NCBI GenBank assembly: GCA_021787845.1 | Contig: JAJYLH010000014.1 | Location: 1-64,000, forward strand | Source: Myxococcales bacterium | GTDB lineage: Bacteria; Myxococcota; Myxococcia; Myxococcales; JAJYLH01 | DNA length: 64,000 nt | Reading direction: 5' to 3' | Shown: positions 35,298 through 44,075 of the stretch, one piece after another | Layout of the letters: the number at the start of each line of letters is the position of its first letter | Position numbering within the stretch: position 1 is the stretch's first letter | Position numbers and translations under genes: made by a program | Notes under the pieces: model-generated | What the model saw: the letters and a program-made list of their open reading frames with translations, nothing else | Databases searched by the model: none | What the model was told of the DNA's origin: nothing

Positions 35298-37204
35298 GGT
35301 TCAAGGTGTTTGGCGCTGATTCTGGGCCAACAAGAGCCAGTAGGATGGACAGTCCGGTCGCCTGGGAAATGGACGCAGCGACGGAAGGATCTCGCGACCG
35401 GCTGTCCATCCTTGCACCGCGATCGCTCGGGAGCGTCGGACAGCCGATCGCGCGCCGATCGGCGCTCGGTTGGACGGTCCAACCCAATGCTTCTTGCCGT
35501 CTGCGGCATGGCGCTATCGCGGTCCTGACCGTTGCGTTCATCCTGCTCATCGCGTCGGCGGCGCGGGCGCAGGCGCCGGACCCTTCCTACGACCTGGACC
35601 GGCTGACGCTCGACCCGTCTGGCGAAGGCACGCTGCTTTCGGACGCGGGGCGGGTGCTCCCCCCTGGCGCGTTGCGCTTTGCCGGCGCGATGGAGTATCA
35701 GCACGACCCGCTCATGCTGCCCGGCGAGAGCGGGCCGGCCGCGCTGGTGTCGAACCGGCTCGCGCTCCACCTCCTGGCGGCGTACGGTGTCTCCAAGGAT
35801 CTCGAGGTGACGGCGTGGCTCCCGGTCGTCGCGGTGCAAGGCGGCGATGACCTGTCGCGCTTGGGCTACGTCTCGCCCGACGCGGCCGGCATCGCGAACC
35901 CGGCGATTGGACTGCGTTACGCGTTGCTGCGCCGGCCGACCTACGATTTGGCGGCGAGGCTCGGGTTGGGGTTGCCGCTAGGCATGGCGGGTCTGTCCGA
36001 CGGCACCGGTTGGCAGAAGGCACAACTCGAGCCGGGCTTGGAAGCCGGCGCGGCGATGGGGCCGGTGCGGACCGCCCTCGACGTCGATCTCCTCTTTGCG
36101 CCGTTCGACGCGTCCCGGCCCGCGCGCGAGGTGGCGATCCAGGCCGCCGCCCAGCTCGCAACCAATGCCTTCCATCCCGAGCTGACGTTGCGCGCGCTCG
36201 TGCCGTTCGACGGCGCTGCGGGATTCGAGGCATGGCTCGGAGCGCGTCACTCACTCGGTTCGCTGCCGCTTCAAGTCTTCGCGCTGGCCGGCGCGGCGGC
36301 GGGCGACCTCGCGGGTCTTCCTGGTTTCCGCGTGCTGGCCGGCGTCACCTGGTCCCCCGGCCTCGCGACGCCGGTCGTCGAGAGGCCGATCAAGAAGGCG
36401 CCGGAAGTGGTCGCGGTCGAGAAGGTGGTCAAGGAGGCGCCCCCAAAGACGGTCGTTCCCAAGAAAGTGAAACCGCCGCCGTCCAACCCTTGCGCTCCCG
36501 GACAGCATCACTCACCCGCGCAGTGCCCGAACAACGACGACGATGGCGACGGCCTCATCAACAAGAATGATCGCTGCCCGCTGGAGAAGGGCCCCGCGTC
36601 CAATGACGGCTGTCCGCTTGCCGACCACGACCGCGACGGAGTGCCCGACCTGGTCGATGCTTGTCCCGACTCTCCGGGACCCGCCTCGAATCTCGGCTGC
36701 CCGGTCACCGATACCGATCACGACGGCGTGCCGGACGTCGTCGACAACTGTCCCGACGTGCCGGGACCGGCGACCAATCATGGTTGTCCGATGTCGGACC
36801 CGCAGCACGTCTACATCGTGCGCGAAGTCGCTCGGCAGATTCGCTCCCGACTCAAGTTCTCGACAAACATCCTGTTCGCGTTCGGCGACACGCAAGTCAG
36901 CCCCGAATCTCGCGCCATGCTGGACCAACTCGTTCGAATGCTGGCGCGCCATCCCGAGCTCACCCACCTGCGCGTCGAGGGATACACGGACAACGTCGGG
37001 AGGCCCGAGAAGAACCTGAAGCTGTCGCAGGCGCGCGCCCAGGCGGTGATGGCCTATCTGGAGAGTCGTGGCATCGCCAAGGCTCGGCTGAGCGCCAAGG
37101 GTTTCGGGTCGGAGAAGCCGGTCGATGCGAACACGACCCCCGAGGGCCGGGCGCGCAATCGGCGAGTCGAGCTCGTGTCGACCGACGCCTGCGGGGGAAC
37201 CTGA
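35294..37204 (+). CDS. OmpA-family protein with barrel-like N-domain and TSP3 repeats (operon gene 9)
   Basis: 636 aa from the ATG overlapping the preceding stop. The signal core is ~73-92 (AVLTVAFILLIASAARA), and residues ~16-63 are encoded by element A copy 3. No ATG/GTG/TTG follows the repeat before the core. Residues ~100-360 are beta-rich with Gly and aromatic residues, consistent with an outer-membrane barrel. A Pro/Lys hinge (~365-400) precedes three TSP3-type calcium repeats (DDDGDGLINKNDRCP, DHDRDGVPDLVDACPD, DTDHDGVPDVVDNCPD). The C-terminal ~120 residues are an OmpA/MotB domain (VEGYTDNVG, LSQARAQAVMAYL, RNRRVEL) that binds peptidoglycan. It likely anchors the surface proteins encoded upstream and is the last gene of the series. 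Confidence 0.9.
   Translation: MRFKVFGADSGPTRASRMDSPVAWEMDAATEGSRDRLSILAPRSLGSVGQPIARRSALGWTVQPNASCRLRHGAIAVLTVAFILLIASAARAQAPDPSYDLDRLTLDPSGEGTLLSDAGRVLPPGALRFAGAMEYQHDPLMLPGESGPAALVSNRLALHLLAAYGVSKDLEVTAWLPVVAVQGGDDLSRLGYVSPDAAGIANPAIGLRYALLRRPTYDLAARLGLGLPLGMAGLSDGTGWQKAQLEPGLEAGAAMGPVRTALDVDLLFAPFDASRPAREVAIQAAAQLATNAFHPELTLRALVPFDGAAGFEAWLGARHSLGSLPLQVFALAGAAAGDLAGLPGFRVLAGVTWSPGLATPVVERPIKKAPEVVAVEKVVKEAPPKTVVPKKVKPPPSNPCAPGQHHSPAQCPNNDDDGDGLINKNDRCPLEKGPASNDGCPLADHDRDGVPDLVDACPDSPGPASNLGCPVTDTDHDGVPDVVDNCPDVPGPATNHGCPMSDPQHVYIVREVARQIRSRLKFSTNILFAFGDTQVSPESRAMLDQLVRMLARHPELTHLRVEGYTDNVGRPEKNLKLSQARAQAVMAYLESRGIAKARLSAKGFGSEKPVDANTTPEGRARNRRVELVSTDACGGT
35338..35483. repeat. Dispersed inverted-repeat element A, copy 3, inside a signal-peptide n-region
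   Basis: A 146-bp copy inverted relative to copies 1 and 2: it begins cagtaggatggacagtcc and ends ggttggacggtccaacc. Internal ctgtcc/ggacagc and cgatcg palindromes are kept. It is in frame and encodes residues ~16-63 of the OmpA-family protein. Confidence 0.8.
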
Positions 37205-37246
37205 ACGCGGGCGGGTTCGACTGGTGTTCGCCTGCTTCCAGACCGG

Positions 37247-37272
37247 AGATCCAACCATGTGAGGTTGGATCT
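37247..37272 (+). terminator. Hairpin after the long operon
   Basis: A perfect 10-bp stem (AGATCCAACC / GGTTGGATCT) with a 6-base loop lies 43 bp after the OmpA-family stop codon. It lacks a U-tract, so it may be a weak terminator or an mRNA-stabilising structure. Confidence 0.5.
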
Positions 37273-38221
37273 TCCGCGAGCTCTGATTTCCCAAGCCACG
37301 AAAGCCTCGCGCCATGCGCAGATTCTCGACGCCGGCTGGCACTACTGATGGGAAGCTCGATGATTGGAGTTGCGGGGGCAAGCCCGCGCCGAGCGGAGGA
37401 CGGCAGGAGCGGCCGCCCGTCGACAGGTTCAGGGTGAGCGTGAAGGGCCGGCTCGGGAGATCCTCTCGATGCCCGCCCTCCGAGCAGCCGGCAACTGGAG
37501 CATTTCTTTGCGGCGCCGGAGTGATGTGGCGGCGCTACCAGTGCACGGTGAGCGCCCACCCCGCGTGCGGCGAGGCCACCCAGTGCCGCGCTCGAGCCTG
37601 CGCCGAGAAGGCTCCTCGTCGCGCGATCGGCTTATCACGCTCGCCTCGAGCTGGTTTCTCCGCGTCTCGGCGTCGCGCCGCGACACCCTGCTCTTGCGCT
37701 ACTGATGCGTGCAGGGCGTCTATCCGCGAGAAGCGAGATACGCTCACGCCGTTTCCTGCAAGACAAGCGGCCCCGGTGTGTCCATATCGACGACCAGACC
37801 ATCGCTCGAGAAGTACGGAAACAAGACGCTGCCGCCGGCGCCGAGAACCCACCCGGACCGGAGCTGCCAAGCGTATCGGAGCCCAACGCCGCCGAAGAAG
37901 TGCGTGAACGCCGCCGTCGATGAGGCACCGGAGTCGCCCCTCATGTCGTGCGCGAGCCCCGCCACGACGGCCGCGTTGACGGTGATGGAGAAGCTGATCC
38001 AGTCGATCGGTCTTCGCGTGCCGGCAGCGGTCCTGCTTTGCGCGAGGGCCGCCCGCGAGCGCGACCGCTCCCGAGGCCAAGATCCCGAATCAAACGCCGA
38101 TCGACATCGCTAATGCCTTGCTCTTACGCTCCTACCCCAATCTCGATCCTGTCGCCGCCGCGTGGTCGGCTCCACCGCTGTCGCTCACCGGCACCGATTC
38201 CGTTCCCATGCGGGGCCTCCC
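37273..38221. other. Gene-poor region with dispersed repeats
   Basis: About 950 bp with no intact gene. It includes pieces of known repeats (cgaaagcctcgcgcc...gcgcagattctcgacgcc near 37297, related to the 39.6 and 47.2 kb repeats) and a possible decayed outer-membrane protein on the minus strand. Confidence 0.55.
37744..38015 (-). pseudogene. Possible decayed outer-membrane barrel protein
   Basis: An open stretch on the minus strand encodes about 90 residues with alternating hydrophobic and aromatic residues (WISFSITVNAAVVAGL, HFFGGVGLRYAWQLRSGWVL, GAGGSVLFPYF), as in beta-barrel strands. No credible start or signal peptide is in frame upstream, and it ends early at QETA. It might be the tail of a frameshifted barrel gene, or chance. 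Confidence 0.3.
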
Positions 38222-38539
38222 TCACAGCCCGAAGGCGTGCGCCGTCTGGAACACCGCGACCGCCGCGATGCGCGCGGCAAGCCGCCGGTCGAGAGCGAAC
38301 TCGCCCCCCGACCGGGTGCGCACGTGCAGAGGCCCACCGAACACCGCCCGCCGCAGGACGCGCAGCCGCTCCCCTTCGAAAATCCCCACCGCCCGCACCC
38401 AGTCGAGCTCGGCTCGTTCGAGATGGAGCGCTTCCACCCGCGCCTCTCGGCCGATGCCGAGCCGGTCCAACGTTCGCCGCGAGCGCGGCGGAGCGACGAC
38501 TTTGGGTTGCGCGGGTGCGCGCTGTGGCCAGGCCAACAT
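38222..38539 (-). CDS. feoA: FeoA-domain protein
   Basis: 105 aa from the ATG preceded by GGGAGG. Residues ~24-95 match the SH3-like FeoA fold: TLDRLGIGREARVEALH, a glycine turn (VGIFEGERLRVLRRA), then FGGPLHVRTRSGGEFALDRRLA and I. FeoA is a small cytoplasmic partner of the FeoB ferrous iron channel. There is no feoB next to it, so it is an orphan here. A Fur-box-like palindrome lies just upstream, consistent with iron-responsive expression. Confidence 0.82.
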   Translation of the reverse strand: MLAWPQRAPAQPKVVAPPRSRRTLDRLGIGREARVEALHLERAELDWVRAVGIFEGERLRVLRRAVFGGPLHVRTRSGGEFALDRRLAARIAAVAVFQTAHAFGL

Positions 38540-38552
38540 CGCGATGCCTCCC

Positions 38553-38580
38553 TGAGAAGCGATTCTGAGAATCACTCTCA
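38553..38580 (-). promoter_or_regulatory. Fur-box-like overlapping palindrome upstream of feoA
   Basis: On the minus strand TGAGAGTGATTCTCA overlaps GATTCTGAGAATC-type sequence ending GCTTCTCA. This resembles two overlapping 7-1-7 Fur sites (consensus TGATAATnATTATCA), 14-41 bp before the feoA start. No sharp -35/-10 is visible. It would imply repression by Fur-Fe(II). Confidence 0.7.
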
Positions 38581-38761
38581 GGGTCGAGGCGTATACGCCA
38601 GCCGACCGGCCCCTGTCAAGCCACGCGAGAACCGGGTGTTCGGAAGCCATTCGCGGTCGAATCGGAACCGCCGACGGCACCGCTCGCCAACGTCTGGTTC
38701 GGCAGGAAGCACCTGGTCTCGTGGCTACCTGGAACGCTTACGCCACCCGGGATGGCTGCTG

Positions 38762-39082
38762 CTAGGCGAGTGGACGCGCGCGCAGGAGCCAGGCAGCCCA
38801 CAGCGTGAACGCGATCACCGCGGAAAGGATGGCGACGAGGCGTATCCAGGGCTCGCCGAGGACGAGCCGTTGGTGGACCTCCTGTGCGACCGTCCAGCCC
38901 CAGAGGCCCGCCGCCAGGACCAGGACCCAGCGCACGCCGGTTTGGGCGGAGGGCCGTGCCACGAAGAGCGGCACGAGCAGCAGGAGGCAAAGCCCGACCA
39001 GCACCAGGTGGCCGAAACGCAGGAAGTGCGCGCCGAGCAGGAGCAGGGCGAGAAGCGCGGGAATTCGGCGTGCGACGGACAA
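38762..39082 (-). CDS. Small four-helix membrane protein, unknown function
   Basis: 106 aa with about four hydrophobic helices (IPALLALLLLGAHFLRF, LVLVGLCLLLLVPLFVA, WVLVLAAGLWGWTVA, LVAILSAVIAFTLWAAWLL). I chose a TTG start at 39082 because GGAGGAGGCACC lies directly upstream; no ATG is available in frame near the first helix. No catalytic motif is evident. It is not obviously part of an operon with feoA, which has its own regulated promoter. Confidence 0.65.
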   Translation of the reverse strand: MSVARRIPALLALLLLGAHFLRFGHLVLVGLCLLLLVPLFVARPSAQTGVRWVLVLAAGLWGWTVAQEVHQRLVLGEPWIRLVAILSAVIAFTLWAAWLLRARPLA

Positions 39083-40070
39083 GGTGCCTCCTCCGCTGTC
39101 AACCGCGTCCTGGCTCCGGCCGAGAGGTCGGTTCCGGTCCGATCTCGCGCGCGGGAGGTGCAGTACCCGTGCCACCGCGATGCCGCAGACTGGCGGGCGT
39201 TGCCGGGCCACGGCCGCGCGCCAATGCTCCGAAATGGGACCGCAGTCGAACCGACCGACGGTGCGGCGCATCCGAATGATCCATTTGCAGGCGGCTGATC
39301 GTTCTAGGAGTGGTCTCAAGATCTTCTTGTTCCATCTTGGCCCACACGGTCTCGTTTCCTCCGCGGCCCTGTCGAGGCCCCTCGAAGAAGGCGCCGCCTC
39401 GCCCGCGGGGAGGTCCGGCGTCGCGGGCCGGCAACGGGGTGAAGATTCGGCGGCGCGACATGCGGCCCGCCCGCACCCGTTCATTTCCGTGGTGCCGTGG
39501 ACGTGATCAGGAGCTTTCGCCGACGACGGGTGGGGCGCCCGCCATCGTACTTACGGGCGAGGAGGCCAGGCGCTCCGCTTGGGACACACGCTACGATAGC
39601 CGACGTCTTCATGGCGAACCGGAAAGCCCCTTGATCCACTAAGCCGCGAAAGGCTCTCGCGCCGCGCGCAGATTCTCGGCGCCACGTAGCACGACTTCGT
39701 GGCACGGGCGTCCCCGCCCGTGAGCGCTTGGGGACCTGCCATGCCAGCGGGCTCGACTGGGCTTTCACGGGCGAGGACGCCCGTGCCACGATTCCGATCG
39801 TCTCCAAGGTCGAGCTTGGGTTGCGGGCGTCAGCCCGCGCTATGAAGAGTCGCTGGCATCACGGCTTGCCGCACCCGGTGCGTCTGAACGCTTGACACGC
39901 GTTGTAGTGTCGCGCCGGAGGTGGTCGAGATCGCGAAGCCCAACCCGCTCCCCGGTCGTCGACCGCGGCCACCAGCCTGCGGGTCGGCCCGCTGTGATGC
40001 TCTTGGCCATGGACCGCGTCCTCGCGAAGACGCCCTCTCTTCTGACCCACGCCTCGCGCCACGGAGCCCG
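39083..40070. repeat. Long gap with ~200-bp dispersed repeat (39639-39841)
   Basis: No supported gene in 988 bp. Positions 39639-39841 are nearly identical to 47206-47406: both run aagccgcgaaagg-like start, gcgcgcagattctcg, cacgtagcacgacttcgtgg, then the hairpin pair gtggcacgggcgtccccgcc ... gcgaggacgcccgtgccac, and end ttgcgggcgt(c)agcccgcgct. The remainder (39083-39638, 39842-40070) shows nothing recognisable. Confidence 0.75.
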
Positions 40071-40592
40071 ATGAGCCCTCCCGACGCCAACGCCGTGCGC
40101 GCTCTCTCGTCGGCGCAGACCTTTCTCAACAAGGTTCTCGTCCCTGGCGTCATCGTGCCGTTGACCGGCGTCGGCACCCTGCTCATGTGGGTCGGTCCGA
40201 CCGGCGGTCCGCCCGCCGCGCCGCCGCCCGAGGTCATCCGCTGGCTGCTCACGGCGCTGTGGCTGGTGGGGTCGGCCGTCGGCGTCGCGACCGGCGTCGG
40301 TCTCAAGCGCGTCCGACTCGCCGGTCCGGCGCTTCTGGTTTCGAACTACCGGAGGGAGATTTCCGTCCCGGTCGCCAGCATCGTCGCCATCGAGGAGAGC
40401 CGCTGGGTCGCCATCCACCCGGTGACGCTGCGCCTGCGCGAACAGACGCGGTTTGGTCGCAGCATCCGCTTCATGCCGGCGATGCGCGGGTGGGGTCACT
40501 GGCGGCCGCACCCGGTCGTGGCAGAGCTCGCGGCGCTCGCCGGCATCGTTTCCCATGGCCGGGTCGCGGCCCCCGACGGTTGCGATGCCTGA
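40071..40592 (+). CDS. Membrane protein with PH-like C-terminal domain, unknown function
   Basis: 173 aa from ATG at 40071. Two hydrophobic helices (~20-42 VLVPGVIVPLTGVGTLLMWV and ~58-80 LLTALWLVGSAVGVATGVGL) are followed by a cytoplasmic beta-rich domain (LLVSNYRREISVPVASIVAIEES, VTLRLREQTRFG), which resembles the small bacterial PH-like domains of membrane proteins. The upstream extension of the frame is Arg/Pro-rich and non-coding in character. No operon partner is apparent. Confidence 0.6.
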   Translation: MSPPDANAVRALSSAQTFLNKVLVPGVIVPLTGVGTLLMWVGPTGGPPAAPPPEVIRWLLTALWLVGSAVGVATGVGLKRVRLAGPALLVSNYRREISVPVASIVAIEESRWVAIHPVTLRLREQTRFGRSIRFMPAMRGWGHWRPHPVVAELAALAGIVSHGRVAAPDGCDA

Positions 40593-40714
40593 GAGGCGAC
40601 GGGCTCTTCGCCAGGGCCGGGGCTCGAACGAGACACCGCGCGTTCGCACCGACTCGACCTCGTCGATGTCCCCCCGAGCAAGCGCGCCTTCTCCGCCCAT
40701 GGCGCCGAGCGGCT

Positions 40715-40943
40715 GGGTGGCGCGCGTGGCACTCGCCGATGACCTTGCCCGTCACGATGTCCAGCGCTGCGAGCGACATCGTGCCATGACGCTCGCAGCC
40801 GGGCGTACGCCGCTCAGCCTGTCCCGCCGCAGCGGTGACAGCGGTTGCGCCCGGTCGAGGGCTTGGGTCTGCGACTGCTCGTCGACGCGCAGGACCACGG
40901 CATCGTCCGGCGGCGCCAGGTAGACGCCGACGATGTCGCGATC
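40715..40943 (-). pseudogene. IS630-family transposase relic
   Basis: Reading the minus strand from directly after the pmbA stop gives RDIVGVYLAPPDDAVVLRVD, EQSQTQALDRAQPLSPLR, matching the central IS630 DDE region (typical DEKSQIQALDRTQP). After a frameshift the match resumes as MSLAALDIVTGKVIGECHAR. Both ends of the gene are missing and there are no intact inverted repeats. A 31-bp segment (40719-40749) is shared with 59600-59630. Positions 40593-40714 show nothing else. Confidence 0.8.
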
Positions 40944-42326
40944 CTAGGACACCGTCAGCCGGACCAGGAGGTGCGGAAGGAGGGCGGAACCGGTGAAGGT
41001 GAGCTCCCGGCCGGGCTCGGCGGCCTGGAGGAGGCCGGGTTCGCCGTCGCCCGGCAGCACCCGTCCCGAGACGTTCCAGCGCCCCGGCGCCAGGCGGCCG
41101 GCCACCTTCCCGCGAACGACGGCGAGGCCGTCGGCGACCGTCGCCGAGAACGCGGTCCGCGCCCGGTCGGCGCCGTGGATGCCGAGCAGCGACCGCACGA
41201 CGATCACCCGGTCGGCGGCACGCATCAGCTCGGCGGTCGGCCGTTCGCCCGGGTCCATCGCCAGGCCGAGCAAGGTGTCCCGCACCGGCGCCTCGTTGTC
41301 GTCCTCGGCGAGGATGGGGCGACGCACTCCGTTACCGGTCTCGGGGAGCCCCGTTTCCATCGCGCTCTGGCGCGAGGTGACATAGGCGCCGAACCGGCCG
41401 CGGTCGAGGAGGACCGTCTCGCCGCGGGCGCAGAGCTCGTCGTCGAAATCGCGGGCCAGCTCGTTCGGGCGGCCGGTGTCGACGAGGCGCAGGCGCGGGT
41501 CGGCGAGCGCCTCGCCCGGCTCGTGGCTCGCGAGACCGGCCTCGAGCGAGCTCGCGAGGAAGTGGTCGTGCGCCGGATAGCGAAAGAACGACTCCACCAC
41601 CTCCGGGTCGCACAGCGCCAAGACCTCGGTGCCCGCCTCGATTTCCCAATCGACCGGCGCGACGGCTTTCGGCGGGAGCGCCCGCACCGCCCGGGCGCCG
41701 ACGTCGCGGACCGACGTCTCGTCGGCCGGCCAGACGCGAAACACCTCCCGTTCGGCCCGGGCGGAGTTGGCTTCCGCGCTCACCACCGTCATCGACTCCA
41801 GAGCAGCGCCGCCGCCCTCCTTCGTCGCGATCACCCGCCAGCGCGTCTGGGCGGCCACCCGCCCCACGAGGCTGTCGACCTCCGGCCGCTTCTCCGCCTC
41901 GGCCAAGGCCCGGTCGCGCACGTCCACGGCGAGGGACTGCAGCGCTCTCGGCTCCCGAAGGAGCCGCGCCACCCCCTCGTCGAACGCGCGGGTGGTCGGG
42001 TCGAGCCGGAGCGGCGAGAAGCGGGCGAGCCGCGTCGGGCGCGCGACCGGCACCGCCGCCTTGAGGGCGGAGACGTTCTCGTCGACCGCGAAGGAGGTCG
42101 TTGCCGCGACGGCGAGCTTGCTCCCCTTCAGGCCCCTGAGCCCCACCTGGAGCCGGCCCAGCTTCAGCTCCGGCGCCAGCGTCCGGTTCTCGATGGCGAA
42201 GGCCACCTGGTCCAAGCGGGTGACCCACACCTCGACGTCGTCCAGGTGCGCTGCCGCCTTGCGCGCGACATCGGAGGCGAACGACTGCAGCTCGCCGAGA
42301 ATCGACCGTTCTTGCGGAGCTCCCAT
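40944..42326 (-). CDS. pmbA: TldE/PmbA-family metalloprotease subunit
   Basis: 460 aa from ATG at 42326 (an upstream ATG at 42380 is possible). It belongs to the PmbA/TldD superfamily: the N-terminal ~200 residues carry KGSKLAVAATTSF, and the C-terminal domain a diverged barrel (RFGAYVTSRQSAMETGLPET, LRAADRVIVV region). The HExxxH motif is absent, as expected of the TldE subunit, which pairs with the catalytic TldD. It lies 94 bp downstream of tldD. TldD/TldE heterodimers degrade or process peptides, including modified peptides and some antitoxins. The gene ends at the boundary of an IS630 relic but its length is normal for the family. Confidence 0.85.
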   Translation of the reverse strand: MGAPQERSILGELQSFASDVARKAAAHLDDVEVWVTRLDQVAFAIENRTLAPELKLGRLQVGLRGLKGSKLAVAATTSFAVDENVSALKAAVPVARPTRLARFSPLRLDPTTRAFDEGVARLLREPRALQSLAVDVRDRALAEAEKRPEVDSLVGRVAAQTRWRVIATKEGGGAALESMTVVSAEANSARAEREVFRVWPADETSVRDVGARAVRALPPKAVAPVDWEIEAGTEVLALCDPEVVESFFRYPAHDHFLASSLEAGLASHEPGEALADPRLRLVDTGRPNELARDFDDELCARGETVLLDRGRFGAYVTSRQSAMETGLPETGNGVRRPILAEDDNEAPVRDTLLGLAMDPGERPTAELMRAADRVIVVRSLLGIHGADRARTAFSATVADGLAVVRGKVAGRLAPGRWNVSGRVLPGDGEPGLLQAAEPGRELTFTGSALLPHLLVRLTVS

Positions 42327-42420
42327 GCGGTCTTCAAGCCTCTTCGGTTGATCATGGCCCGGGCGCCCAGCCGGCGCCAACGAGCGCGAGCTCCCGGTCC
42401 CTCCCTCGACGTCCGCCCGT

Positions 42421-43956
42421 TCAAAAGCCGAGCGTGATCGCCGGCGTCGCCCGCAGCTTGGTCACCGGCCCGCCCTCGGTCACGGTCTTCGTCTGCCCCT
42501 TGCCGCAGAAGCCGACGCCGTCCAAGCGAAGCGGCCCGGCGAACCCTTCCACGCTCTTGAGCGAGTCGCGGGTGACGACCGAGAGGTTCGCCGGGAGGAG
42601 CACCTCGTCGGTCAGGCGCCCGTCGCGGATGACCCGGCCGAACTGGATGGTGGTGCTCATCCCGTCGCGGCTGACCGCGCCTCCCAGCGAACCCTCGAGG
42701 AAGACGCCGAACGTCACGTCGCCGATCAGGTCCTCGAGCGAGGAGCACCAGCCCTCCTGCCCGGCGGGAAGGAGGTAGGTGTTGGTCATCCGCACGAGGC
42801 GCTTGTCGCCCAGCTCGGAGAAGCCGTGGCCGTTGGGCTTCTCGCCGAAGTGGTGGGCGGTCTCCCGGTTGTGGAGCTTGCCGGTGATGCGCCCGCCCTG
42901 GACGAGCCGCACCGGCTTGAGCTCCACCCCCTCGTCGTCGATGAAGTGGGTGCCGAAGCCGGCCGTCTCGTCGAACCCGCCGTCGGCCTTCAGAATCTGC
43001 CCGTCCCAGACGTCGACCAGCGCGCTCGCGAAAGGGTCGTCGGCCGGGCAGCCGTCCTTGTGGAAGAGCCCGCTCGTGCCCTGCTGAATCAGGTCGGCCT
43101 CGAAGTTGTGGCCCTCGGCCTCGTGGACGAAGACCATCGCCGTCGGCGCCAGGACGTAATGCGTGAGGGCGCTCAGCTCCGCTCCCGATAGGCGGCGGCC
43201 CTTCTGCTGGGCGACCGCCCGGCGGGTGCAGTCGGAGAGGCCCTCGACGAAGTCGCGCCGCAAGCCGTGGGCCGGGTGTCCGTCGGCGAAGAAAAAGCCG
43301 AGCGGCTGGGTGTCGCCGAGCCGGGTGCGCTGCCTCGTCGTCTTGCCGGTCGACGGGTCGCGGGCGATGGCGGTCATCTGGAGGAACGTCGAGGGCAGCA
43401 CCTGGGTCTTGAACAGCCCCTCGGTGTCGAGGACGAGCTTCTCCTCGACCTGCGCGTAGCACCACAGCTCGGTCCGGACTTCGACCGTGCCGCCGTCGGC
43501 GACGCGGGTGCAGACCTGGTCCACCTCGCGAGCGAGGGTGTCGAAGGCGAGAAGCACGTCCTCGCTGGAGAGGTCCCCGGGGCTCGCTACCCCGTAGCGC
43601 ACCCGCTCGGCGTTGGGGACCGGCGCGAGGCCGTAACGCGGGTCGGGCTCCTGGAGGGCGAGCGCCTCGAGGGCATAATCGATGCCGGGGAGCAGCTCCG
43701 CTTCCGGAAGGAGTCCGAAGCTGACCGAGAGGTGGCGCCCCTCCTCGCCGACGAGCCTGAGCTGGACCGCTCCCTTTCGGGAGAAGGGCTTCACCACCTC
43801 GTCGCCGCCGACGAGCCGCGTGTACTCGACCTTGGTCACCTCCTCGACGAGGAGGTCGGCGTACCGCACCCGGGGACGCGCTCGCTCCAGCATCGCGCGG
43901 GCGAGCTCGAGCTTGTCCGCCTCGTCTCGCAGCGCCAGCTCCTGTTGCGCCTGCAT
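42421..43956 (-). CDS. tldD: TldD-family metalloprotease, catalytic subunit
   Basis: 511 aa from the ATG at 43956 (MQAQQELALRDEADK). It contains the zinc-binding HEAEGHNFEAD (HExxxH) at ~315 and the family C-terminal G-rich domain (STTIQFGRVIRDGRLT, VGFCGKGQTKTV). Slightly longer than E. coli TldD (481 aa). TldD cleaves unfolded peptides inside a chamber formed with TldE, encoded just downstream by pmbA; the two are probably one operon. The predicted location is cytoplasmic. Confidence 0.92.
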   Translation of the reverse strand: MQAQQELALRDEADKLELARAMLERARPRVRYADLLVEEVTKVEYTRLVGGDEVVKPFSRKGAVQLRLVGEEGRHLSVSFGLLPEAELLPGIDYALEALALQEPDPRYGLAPVPNAERVRYGVASPGDLSSEDVLLAFDTLAREVDQVCTRVADGGTVEVRTELWCYAQVEEKLVLDTEGLFKTQVLPSTFLQMTAIARDPSTGKTTRQRTRLGDTQPLGFFFADGHPAHGLRRDFVEGLSDCTRRAVAQQKGRRLSGAELSALTHYVLAPTAMVFVHEAEGHNFEADLIQQGTSGLFHKDGCPADDPFASALVDVWDGQILKADGGFDETAGFGTHFIDDEGVELKPVRLVQGGRITGKLHNRETAHHFGEKPNGHGFSELGDKRLVRMTNTYLLPAGQEGWCSSLEDLIGDVTFGVFLEGSLGGAVSRDGMSTTIQFGRVIRDGRLTDEVLLPANLSVVTRDSLKSVEGFAGPLRLDGVGFCGKGQTKTVTEGGPVTKLRATPAITLGF

Positions 43957-44075
43957 GCCAGAAGCCCTCCGTCTCGGAACCGCCGTCGGCCGCGCAACAT
44001 AGCCCGCGTGAAATCGTTCCGCCACCGCCGAAGCGGGGATCGCGCGGGTGCGAACCGTCGCTATACTGGCCGGCC

